This document shows, in pieces, positions 1-5,306 of a DNA stretch of 5,306 nt; positions within the stretch are counted from its first letter, which is position 1; each line of letters opens with the position of its first letter. Under the pieces are notes generated by a model. That model did no database searches. It had not been told where the DNA came from and saw only the letters and a list, made by a program, of their open reading frames with translations. A program made the translations under genes and the position numbers. This DNA is from Clostridiales bacterium. Its GTDB lineage: Bacteria > Bacillota > Clostridia > Lachnospirales > Lachnospiraceae. The stretch spans positions 2,422-7,727 of the forward strand of contig DYCJ01000115.1 in NCBI GenBank assembly GCA_019418195.1, read 5' to 3'.

Positions 1-242
1 GTCTTAGTAAGATAAGCAAGCCTGTCCTTTATCTTTTCGGGATCGGATCTGAGTGTCTCAAGGACAATGCCCGATGGCCCGTCACCGGTATGCCGGTTGG
101 ATACATGTCCGTTTTCAATATAGACGATGGATTTATCCAGATCCTTTTTTGTCAGATCATGAATGACTACTTCGCATGAACTTCCGAATTGGGCTGCGAG
201 TCCGTGCGCCAGCTGCTTGAGAAAGTCCAGTTTCCGGTTCAT
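1..242 (-). CDS. YheO/DauR-like PAS-domain transcriptional regulator, N-terminal part (cut by window edge)
   Basis: The reverse strand reads open from ATG (240-242) to the window edge, giving 80 codons that begin MNRKLDFLKQLAHGLAAQFG. The segments AAQFGSSCEVVIHDL (residues 16-30) and KSIVYIENGHVSNRHTGD (37-54) match the hallmark pattern of the YheO-like PAS domain (fG..cEVvihDl...SIv.IeNGHv..R..Gd). Known members, such as E. coli YheO and DauR of D-arginine catabolism, join this sensor domain to a C-terminal helix-turn-helix; that part would lie beyond position 1 and cannot be seen. The start is supported by AGGTGA five to six bases upstream (247-252) and by a good promoter at 312-339. The gene is transcribed divergently from the ssnA operon, so I infer that it is the local regulator, perhaps sensing a purine or breakdown product. 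The ligand, and whether it activates or represses, are unknown. Confidence 0.86.
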   Translation of the reverse strand, partial: MNRKLDFLKQLAHGLAAQFGSSCEVVIHDLTKKDLDKSIVYIENGHVSNRHTGDGPSGIVLETLRSDPEKIKDRLAYLTK

Positions 243-246
243 TGCT

Positions 247-252
247 TCACCT
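247..252 (-). promoter_or_regulatory. Ribosome binding site of the PAS regulator
   Basis: On the minus strand AGGTGA lies five bases before the ATG at 240-242. It is a moderate Shine-Dalgarno match and supports this start codon. Confidence 0.6.
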
Positions 253-264
253 GCCTTTGTTCCA

Positions 265-280
265 CCCTCTGTCAGGAGGG
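265..280 (-). promoter_or_regulatory. Small inverted repeat in the 5' leader of the PAS regulator
   Basis: CCCTC and GAGGG (265-269 and 276-280) flank a 6-base gap. In the minus-strand transcript they form a 5-bp GC-rich hairpin about 25-40 bases before the start codon. The arm read as CCCTCC could also pair with purine-rich sequence. No function is known; it may be a weak leader hairpin or chance. Confidence 0.3.
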
Positions 281-311
281 AAAAATGTGTCTGACGTGTG
301 TCTCTAAACCC

Positions 312-339
312 ATCATAGCATAAAAAAAAACAGAGTCAA
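312..339 (-). promoter_or_regulatory. Sigma-A type promoter of the PAS regulator
   Basis: Read on the minus strand, TTGACT (334-339) is followed by a 16-base spacer and TATGAT (312-317), each five of six to consensus. Transcription would start near 305, leaving a leader of about 60 bases before the ATG. The spacer contains nine consecutive A:T pairs (322-330). The twin palindromes at 348-382 begin eight bases upstream of the -35 box, a position suited to an activator or to a repressor that excludes polymerase. Confidence 0.75.
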
Positions 340-347
340 TAGTTTTT

Positions 348-362
348 CTAAAAATTTTTTAG
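348..362. promoter_or_regulatory. Palindromic operator candidate, copy 1
   Basis: CTAAAAATTTTTTAG is a palindrome with perfect 7-base arms (CTAAAAA / TTTTTAG) around a central T. A second near-identical copy starts exactly 20 bases further on, so both would face the same side of the helix. It lies between two divergent genes and just upstream of the regulator's -35 box. I infer a binding site for a dimeric regulator, most simply the divergent PAS protein. AT-rich palindromes also arise by chance, but the tandem repetition argues against that. Confidence 0.6.
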
Positions 363-367
363 GTGCT

Positions 368-382
368 CTAAAAATTATTTAG
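368..382. promoter_or_regulatory. Palindromic operator candidate, copy 2
   Basis: CTAAAAATTATTTAG repeats copy 1 with one base changed (14 of 15 identical), leaving one mismatch between the arms. The conserved unit also includes a following G (363 and 383), and a preceding T at 347 and 367. Centre-to-centre distance to copy 1 is 20 bases. It ends eight bases before the candidate plus-strand -35 box at 391, mirroring the placement of copy 1 relative to the minus-strand promoter. Confidence 0.58.
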
Positions 383-390
383 GATTTGTG

Positions 391-419
391 TTGCATTTAT
401 ACATTATTAATGGTATTCT
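391..419 (+). promoter_or_regulatory. Candidate promoter of the ssnA operon
   Basis: TTGCAT (391-396), a 17-base spacer and TATTCT (414-419) form a weak sigma-A promoter with three and four of six consensus bases. TATAGT at 419-424 is an alternative -10 without a good partner at normal spacing. A start near 426 would give a leader of about 90 bases. A weak promoter with adjacent upstream palindromes would fit activator-dependent expression; this is inference. Confidence 0.4.
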
Positions 420-440
420 ATAGTCAGTGACAGGTCTTAG

Positions 441-455
441 TGTGCGAATTGCACA
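441..455. promoter_or_regulatory. Imperfect palindrome TGTGCGAATTGCACA, possible second operator
   Basis: Seven-base arms TGTGCGA and TTGCACA match in six of seven positions around a central A. It lies downstream of the candidate plus-strand promoter, where a bound repressor would block elongation or open-complex formation. Its sequence is unrelated to the twin CTAAAAA palindromes, so it would suit a different regulator. It could alternatively form a short hairpin in the mRNA leader. Confidence 0.35.
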
Positions 456-502
456 GATAAATGTGACGGCACCCTGAGAATAGTATGTATAAAATAAATA
501 AA

Positions 503-508
503 AAGGAG
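503..508 (+). promoter_or_regulatory. Ribosome binding site of ssnA
   Basis: AAGGAG lies eight bases before the ATG at 517 and decides the start over an ATG at 512, which is too close to the site and reads into a stop after five codons. Confidence 0.85.
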
Positions 509-516
509 AAAATGAC

Positions 517-1848
517 ATGCTTGTTTTAGGTAATGGAAAAGTTATCACAAGGGATGCTGCATGTCCGCTGATCGAAAACGGTGCAGTTGCGATCGATGGA
601 ACCACGATCTGCAAGGTGGGCAGCACTGAGGATATCAAAAATGCATATCCCGAAGCAGAGTACATCGACGCCAAAGGCGGCCTGATCATGCCCGGCTTTA
701 TTAATGTACATGAGCATATTTACAGTTCGTTTGCAAGAGGTCTTTCCATAAAAGGTTATGACCCGAAAGGTTTTCTTGATATCCTGGACGGACAGTGGTG
801 GACGATCGACCGCAATCTCACGCTGCACGATACATATTTAAGTGCTATGGCTACTTATATAGACTGTATCAGAAATGGTGTGACAACTATCTTTGACCAT
901 CACGCAAGCTTCGGTTCGATCAGAGGCTCGCTTTTTGAGATTGAGAAGGCAGCAAAAGAAACAGGAATCCGTTCCTGTCTCTGCTATGAGATTTCTGACA
1001 GGGACGGAACGGATAAGGCAAAAGAGTCTGTCATGGAAAATGCCGAGTTTATCCGCCATGCGCTGCAGGACGATACCGGAATGATCGCCGGAATGATGGG
1101 TATGCACGCACAGTTCACGATCTCGGACGAGACAATGGAACTTGCCGCTGCAAACAAGCCGGACGAAGTCGGATATCATATCCATGTGGCAGAGGGAATC
1201 GAAGATCTGCACCACTGCCTGAAGCATTACGGGAAAAGGATAGTGGACCGTCTGATGGATCACGGCATTCTGGGCGAGAAGACACTCCTCGGTCACTGCA
1301 TCTATATTAATTCCCATGAGATGGATCTTATTAAGGAAACGGACACGATGGTCGTTCATAATCCGGAATCCAATATGGGCAATGCATGCGGATGCCCTCC
1401 GACCATGGAACTGGTACACAGAGGAATCCTCACCGGTCTCGGCACAGACGGATATACTCATGATATGACAGAGTCATGGAAGGTGGCGAACATTCTCCAC
1501 AAGCATCATCTCTGTGATCCGAATGCGGCATGGGGAGAGGTGCCGCAGATGCTCTTTGAGAATAATGCGAAGATCGCGGGAAGGTATTTTGCTCCGGAAC
1601 TCGGCGTCCTCAAAGAAGGCGCTGCGGGCGACGTGATCATCGTTGCATACGACCCGCTCACACCGCTTACTGCGGACAATATCAACAGCCACCTTCTGTT
1701 CGGCGTGACCGGACATGATGTTGTGACCACGGTAGCGAATGGCGAAGTCCTGATGAAAGACCGCAGACTGACGAAGATCGATGCAGCTAAAGTTATGGCT
1801 GACTGCAGACAGGCGGCAAAAGGGCTGGCTGACAGGATCAACAGCTAG
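517..1848 (+). CDS. ssnA: SsnA-family putative aminohydrolase (amidohydrolase superfamily)
   Basis: This 443-residue cytoplasmic protein has the ATZ/TRZ-type metal-dependent amidohydrolase architecture: a short N-terminal beta-sandwich piece with PGFINVHEH (59-67), a TIM barrel, and a C-terminal sandwich piece (GDVIIVAYDPLTPL, 371-384). Visible metal and catalytic residues are H65 and H67, H223 with E226 in HIHVAEG, H260 in LLGHC and D311 in GTDGY; HNPESN (281-286) is also typical. Length fits E. coli SsnA, about 442 residues. Family relatives deaminate or hydrolyse C-N bonds of nucleobases and triazines. SsnA is encoded with ygfK and molybdenum hydroxylases in E. coli and in gut anaerobes, where this gene set is reported to be needed for anaerobic urate/purine breakdown, but its exact substrate is not evident here. 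It is the first gene of a probable operon with the permease and ygfK. No lesion is visible. A different purine or pyrimidine deaminase is possible but less likely given the ygfK context. Confidence 0.93.
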   Translation: MLVLGNGKVITRDAACPLIENGAVAIDGTTICKVGSTEDIKNAYPEAEYIDAKGGLIMPGFINVHEHIYSSFARGLSIKGYDPKGFLDILDGQWWTIDRNLTLHDTYLSAMATYIDCIRNGVTTIFDHHASFGSIRGSLFEIEKAAKETGIRSCLCYEISDRDGTDKAKESVMENAEFIRHALQDDTGMIAGMMGMHAQFTISDETMELAAANKPDEVGYHIHVAEGIEDLHHCLKHYGKRIVDRLMDHGILGEKTLLGHCIYINSHEMDLIKETDTMVVHNPESNMGNACGCPPTMELVHRGILTGLGTDGYTHDMTESWKVANILHKHHLCDPNAAWGEVPQMLFENNAKIAGRYFAPELGVLKEGAAGDVIIVAYDPLTPLTADNINSHLLFGVTGHDVVTTVANGEVLMKDRRLTKIDAAKVMADCRQAAKGLADRINS

Positions 1849-1891
1849 AATATGACAACTTCATAAGGTGTGACAGATTTAAAAGGAAGGG

Positions 1892-1912
1892 CCCGGCAAT
1901 GTATCTGCCGGG
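1892..1912 (+). promoter_or_regulatory. GC-rich stem-loop between ssnA and the permease gene
   Basis: CCCGGCA (1892-1898) and TGCCGGG (1906-1912) form a perfect 7-bp stem with a 7-base loop. No run of T follows, so it is not a classical intrinsic terminator. It ends 21 bases before the permease ATG and just before its AGGGTG ribosome binding site (1921-1926). Likely roles are 3'-end protection of processed ssnA mRNA or partial attenuation; this is inference. Confidence 0.5.
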
Positions 1913-1933
1913 GGCAATACAGGGTGAATAAAA

Positions 1934-3364
1934 ATGAATGATACAAAGCAGAAAAAGGACAACTCAGAGTTATTTAAATGGGATGGGCGCCCGTCGTTCG
2001 GGCAGGTGCTCCCCCTGGCGGCACAGCACGTGCTTGCGGCTGTAGTCGGCTGCGTGACGCCGGCTATCCTTGTAGCAAACGCCGCAAATAATGCGGGCGG
2101 GAATGTAGATATGGGGCTTTTGATCCAGGTATCCCTTGTGTTCGCTGCACTGTCTACATTGTTACAGTTATATGCGCAGAAGATTAAGCTGGGAAGCGGC
2201 CTGCCGGTCATTATCGGCGTAAGTTTTGCATATGTTCCTACAATGACAGCTATTGCCGCACAGGCAAAAGATGTCAATACCATTTTTGGTGCCATGATCA
2301 TCGGCGGTGTGGTAGCAATCCTCGTAGGACTCTTTATCCGTCAGATCAGGAAGGTGTTCCCGCCGCTTGTGATCGGCACGGTTATCCTTGCGATCGGTCT
2401 GTCGTTATACAGTACGGCGGTCAACTATATGGCGGGAAATTCTTCTAATACATATGAAGTGATCGTGGAGCAGCAGGGTAAGACGGAAGCACTTGTATTT
2501 GGCTCATGGCAGAACTGGCTGGTGGCATTTATCACACTGGCGATCGTAGTACTCCTGAACCATTACGGAAAAGGCCTGTTTAAACTGGCTTCGATTCTGA
2601 TCGGACTTGTCTGCGGGTACATAGTGGCTCTTTGCTTCGGTATGGTAGATTTTTCCGCGCTTTCCACGGCAGGATGGTTCCAGGTCCCGACGCCTCTTGC
2701 ATTCGGCATTAAGTTTGATATATCAGCGATCCTGCCTCTGGCGATACTGTTCCTCGTCAACTCGATACAGGCGATGGGGGATTTCTCAGCGACAACGACA
2801 GGCGGTATGGACAGGCTGCCGACAGACGATGAGTTAAACGGAGGTATCATCGGATACGGCGTCAGCAACATCGTGGGCGCTCTGTTCGGATGCCCTCCGA
2901 CGGCGACATACAGCCAGAACGTAGGTATCGTAGGTTCTACACGGGTTGTAGCGAGAAAAGTGTTCACGGCATCAGCAGTCATCCTGCTCATCGCCGGACT
3001 GATCCCGAAGTTCTCCGCACTGCTCCGGACGATCCCGCAGTGTGTACTCGGCGGCGCTGTTGCATCAGTATTTGCATCTATCGCCATGACGGGTATCAAA
3101 CTGCTCGTGACTGAGAAACTGACTTACAGAAATACAACAGTTGCAGGATTGTCCATCGCCATCGGTATGGGCGTATCCTTAAGCGACGGCTGCTTAAACC
3201 AGATGACGGCAAGTATCCATGATGCGCTCAACATGAGCATGAGTCTTGAGAGCTTCCAGTCTATCATCAACAATACATTTGCATCATCGCCGGTTGTACT
3301 GGCGACGATATTTGCAGTAATTCTGAACCTGATTCTGCCAAAAGACAAACCGGACGCACAGTAG
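1934..3364 (+). CDS. NCS2-family nucleobase permease (uracil-xanthine permease type), probably purine importer
   Basis: This 476-residue, very hydrophobic membrane protein fits the roughly 14-helix NCS2 fold of UraA, XanQ and UapA, which import uracil, xanthine or urate by cation symport. Family features seen are QH in helix 1 (31-32), a GSGLPVIIGVSF segment (87-98), NSIQAMGDFSATT in helix 8 (276-288), and the signature YSQNVGIVGSTR (326-337), where Q328, N329, G331 and T336 match the QNxGxxxxT pattern. The hydrophilic stretch 168-188 is a loop between helices. By my alignment from memory, the helix-8 glutamate (XanQ E272) is Q279 and XanQ D304 is Y308, while D283 is kept. AGGGTG lies seven bases before the ATG, and an alternative in-frame start is not needed. 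It follows ssnA by 85 bases and precedes ygfK by 97, so it is probably the operon's substrate importer. Xanthine or urate is the likeliest cargo, inferred from context only. Confidence 0.93.
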   Translation: MNDTKQKKDNSELFKWDGRPSFGQVLPLAAQHVLAAVVGCVTPAILVANAANNAGGNVDMGLLIQVSLVFAALSTLLQLYAQKIKLGSGLPVIIGVSFAYVPTMTAIAAQAKDVNTIFGAMIIGGVVAILVGLFIRQIRKVFPPLVIGTVILAIGLSLYSTAVNYMAGNSSNTYEVIVEQQGKTEALVFGSWQNWLVAFITLAIVVLLNHYGKGLFKLASILIGLVCGYIVALCFGMVDFSALSTAGWFQVPTPLAFGIKFDISAILPLAILFLVNSIQAMGDFSATTTGGMDRLPTDDELNGGIIGYGVSNIVGALFGCPPTATYSQNVGIVGSTRVVARKVFTASAVILLIAGLIPKFSALLRTIPQCVLGGAVASVFASIAMTGIKLLVTEKLTYRNTTVAGLSIAIGMGVSLSDGCLNQMTASIHDALNMSMSLESFQSIINNTFASSPVVLATIFAVILNLILPKDKPDAQ

Positions 3365-3419
3365 AGAAAATGCATGCCGGAAATACGGCCGGATACCGGA
3401 CGGCACCGATACAGCGGCT

Positions 3420-3438
3420 GCCGGACAGGAAATCCGGC
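3420..3438 (+). promoter_or_regulatory. Stem-loop just upstream of the ygfK ribosome binding site
   Basis: GCCGGA (3420-3425) and TCCGGC (3433-3438) form a perfect 6-bp stem with a 7-base loop. It ends nine bases before AGGAGG (3448-3453). No T tract follows, so termination is unlikely. The same 97-base gap holds further CCGGA copies at 3377, 3389 and 3396, which allow alternative pairings with TCCGG. A role in mRNA processing, or in keeping the ygfK start region open, is possible. Confidence 0.45.
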
Positions 3439-3461
3439 CATAATAACAGGAGGAAAAGATA

Positions 3462-5306
3462 ATGAGTGATATTATGAGGCCAATGTCTTTTGAACAGCTT
3501 TTAAACTGGACTTTGACAGAATATAAGAAGAGCGGAACTGTATTTGGGGAGCACCATCCTTACCATGCAGACTCAAAGTATAACAGGACGATTTTTGAGA
3601 GACCGCTCGAGACACCGGCAGGACCGGCAGCGGGACCGCACACGCAGCTTGCACAGAATATCGTGGCGGCATATTACACTGGCAGCCGTTTCTTCGAGTT
3701 GAAGACGGTGCAGATCATGGACGGAGAAGAACTCTCAGCATGTGTGAATAAGCCATGTATCAAAGCGGATGATGAGTGTTACAACTGCGAATGGTCAACG
3801 GAACTTTATGTTCCTCAGGCAATGGAAGAATATATTAAGGCATGGTTCCTGTGCAAAGTGATCGCAAAAGAATTTGGTCTGGGAAGCATGAACGGGTTCC
3901 AGTTCAACATCAGCGTGGGATACGACCTCGCCGGTATCAAATCCGAGAAGATCGATAACTTCTTAAATACAATGCAGCATGCGCAGGGTTCAGACATTTT
4001 TAAATCCTGTAAAGAATATCTTCTCACTCATGCGGATCTGTTCGAGAAAGTGACAAAAGAAGACATCGAGAGCATTTCAGGCGATATCTGCAACTCCGTC
4101 ACGATCTCCACACTGCACGGATGTCCTCCGCAGGAGATCGAGCGCATCGCCATGTACCTGATCACAGAGAAAGGGTTCCACACATTTATCAAATGCAACC
4201 CGACTCTGCTTGGATATGAATTTGCCAGAGAGATCATGGACGAGATGGGTTATGACTATGTGGCATTCGGTGATTTCCACTTTAAGGATGACCTGCAGTA
4301 TGAGGATGCTGTGCCCATGCTGACAAGGCTGATGAAAGTCTGTCAGGAGAGAAATCTTGAGTTCGGCGTGAAGATCACAAATACATTCCCGGTGGATGTG
4401 AAACAGAATGAACTTCCGAGCGAAGAAATGTATATGTCCGGTAAGTCACTGTATCCGCTGTCAATCTCACTGGCGGCGAAACTCTCAGAAGAATTTGACG
4501 GAAAACTCCGCATCTCCTATTCCGGCGGCGCGGATTATCATAATATTGAAGAAATCGTTGACGCAGGCATCTGGCCGGTGACCGTGGCGACGACACTGTT
4601 AAAGCCGGGCGGATATGACAGGATGTCCCAGATGGTATCACTTCTGGAAAAGGAAAATGTCGTATTCACAGGCGTAGATCCGAAAGCGGTGCGCAAGCTT
4701 GCAGATGAAGCAAGGACAAACCCGCATCACGTAAAGGCAGTAAAACCGCTTCCGTCCAGAAAGATGAAGAAACAGGTGCCGCTCCTTGACTGCTTCGTGG
4801 CGCCGTGTAAAGAAGGTTGTCCGATCCATCAGGATATCCCGGCGTACTTACAGCTTGTAAAAGCAGGTAAATATGAAGAAGCGATGAAAGTCATCACGGA
4901 GAAGAACCCGCTTCCTTTCATTACAGGAACAATCTGTGCGCATCCGTGTATGAATAAATGTACCCGTAACTTCTACGAAGAGTCCGTCTACATCCGCGGC
5001 ATGAAACTGATCGCGGCAGAGAACGGATATGATGCCCTGACAGACACTCTCACAGCTCCGGCCGTGACAAAGAGCGGCAAAGCGGCTGTGATCGGCGGCG
5101 GGCCGGCGGGAATGGCTGCGGCATATTTCCTCCGCCGTGCAGGTATGGAGACGACGCTGTTCGAGAAGACAGATGCTCTCGGAGGAGTAGTACGCCACGT
5201 GATCCCCGGATTCCGTATCTCCGACAGCGCCATCGACAAAGATGCGGCGCTCCTTGAGAAAATGGGCGTGAATATCTGTCTGAATACAGAGATCACAGAT
5301 CTGGAT
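3462..5306 (+). CDS. ygfK: YgfK-family iron-sulfur flavoprotein (annotated as putative selenate reductase subunit), C-terminus beyond window
   Basis: The frame is open for 615 codons to the window edge; E. coli YgfK has about 1030 residues, so about 60 percent is present. Residues 1-430 form a dihydroorotate-dehydrogenase/PreA-like FMN barrel, starting MSDIMRPMSFEQLL as in YgfK and containing ELKTVQ (79-84), FNISVGYD, KITNTFPV, SGGAD (354-358) and TLLKPGGYDRM (378-388). Residues 440-510 are a GltD/DPYD-type iron-sulfur helical domain with C444, C449, C453 and C492, C496, C500. A FAD/NAD(P) domain then begins at AVIGGGPAG (542-550), with E568 ending strand 2 and GG at 574-575. Family members end in a ferredoxin-like domain, not visible here. 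The layout suggests electron transfer between NAD(P)H, iron-sulfur clusters and FMN. The name comes from selenate work in E. coli; a role with molybdenum hydroxylases and urate/purine catabolism fits the neighbours better. AGGAGG lies eight bases before the ATG. Confidence 0.92.
   Translation, partial: MSDIMRPMSFEQLLNWTLTEYKKSGTVFGEHHPYHADSKYNRTIFERPLETPAGPAAGPHTQLAQNIVAAYYTGSRFFELKTVQIMDGEELSACVNKPCIKADDECYNCEWSTELYVPQAMEEYIKAWFLCKVIAKEFGLGSMNGFQFNISVGYDLAGIKSEKIDNFLNTMQHAQGSDIFKSCKEYLLTHADLFEKVTKEDIESISGDICNSVTISTLHGCPPQEIERIAMYLITEKGFHTFIKCNPTLLGYEFAREIMDEMGYDYVAFGDFHFKDDLQYEDAVPMLTRLMKVCQERNLEFGVKITNTFPVDVKQNELPSEEMYMSGKSLYPLSISLAAKLSEEFDGKLRISYSGGADYHNIEEIVDAGIWPVTVATTLLKPGGYDRMSQMVSLLEKENVVFTGVDPKAVRKLADEARTNPHHVKAVKPLPSRKMKKQVPLLDCFVAPCKEGCPIHQDIPAYLQLVKAGKYEEAMKVITEKNPLPFITGTICAHPCMNKCTRNFYEESVYIRGMKLIAAENGYDALTDTLTAPAVTKSGKAAVIGGGPAGMAAAYFLRRAGMETTLFEKTDALGGVVRHVIPGFRISDSAIDKDAALLEKMGVNICLNTEITDLD

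Noticed and set aside
484..495. TATAAAAT as -10 box of the ssnA promoter
   Set aside because: The best -35 candidate (GTGACG, 463-468) would need a 19-base spacer, and transcription from near 500 would leave almost nothing upstream of the ribosome binding site at 503.
420..516. Purine or xanthine riboswitch in the ssnA leader
   Set aside because: The conserved core of the guanine/adenine riboswitch is absent and the leader is only about 90 bases with little stable pairing beyond the short palindrome.
838..1461. Long antisense open frame of 207 codons inside ssnA
   Set aside because: It lies opposite a clearly real gene with conserved catalytic motifs, has no recognisable domain and no convincing ribosome binding site; it is a shadow frame.
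1892..1912. Intrinsic terminator after ssnA
   Set aside because: The stem is strong, but no T-rich tract follows and the next ribosome binding site begins nine bases later, so it is listed only as a stem-loop.
2563..3099. Antisense open frame of 178 codons inside the permease gene
   Set aside because: It is the complement of conserved NCS2 helices and shows no family features of its own.
3474..3476. ATG at codon 5 of ygfK as the true start
   Set aside because: The AGGAGG is eight bases from the ATG at 3462 and 20 from this one, and SDIMRP at the N-terminus matches the E. coli YgfK start as I recall it.
4848..5296. Overlapping antisense frames inside ygfK
   Set aside because: They are opposite the conserved cysteine and FAD-binding motifs of YgfK and carry no support of their own.

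Overview
The window looks like part of an anaerobic purine-catabolism locus from a Gram-positive gut-type anaerobe, probably Clostridia/Lachnospiraceae-like. Evidence for this is strong AGGAGG-type ribosome binding sites, moderate-GC coding DNA with very AT-rich intergenic DNA, and gene content (ssnA, an NCS2 purine permease, ygfK) typical of the selenium-dependent molybdenum hydroxylase / purine-degradation clusters of such bacteria. The same gene families sit together in the E. coli ygfK-ssnA-xdhD region. The taxonomic call is an inference from style and content; no rRNA or other marker is present.

Layout. Positions 1-242 (minus) hold the N-terminal 80 codons of a YheO/DauR-type PAS-domain transcriptional regulator. 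Positions 243-516 are a divergent intergenic region. It contains a good sigma-A promoter for the regulator (minus strand, -35 at 334-339, -10 at 312-317, with an A9 run in the spacer), a tandem pair of near-identical 15-bp palindromes (348-362 and 368-382), a weaker candidate plus-strand promoter (391-419) and a further 15-bp imperfect palindrome (441-455) in the likely leader of the plus-strand operon. On the plus strand follow ssnA (517-1848), an NCS2-family nucleobase permease (1934-3364) and the first 615 codons of ygfK (3462 to the window end). The gaps of 85 and 97 bp each carry a GC-rich stem-loop but no U-tract terminator, so the three genes probably form one operon.

How they may work together. 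The NCS2 permease would import a purine such as xanthine or urate. SsnA, a metal-dependent amidohydrolase, and YgfK, a multi-domain iron-sulfur flavoprotein, would act on the purine or its ring-opened products together with a molybdenum hydroxylase that probably lies downstream, outside the window. The divergent PAS regulator is the obvious candidate for sensing a pathway ligand and acting at the twin palindromes. The exact reactions of SsnA and YgfK cannot be read from this sequence.

The points most worth checking are the symmetric twin-operator divergent promoter, the homopolymer in the regulator's promoter spacer, the apparent loss of two transport carboxylates in the NCS2 permease (Q279 and Y308), and the incomplete N-terminal cysteine set in the iron-sulfur module of YgfK.
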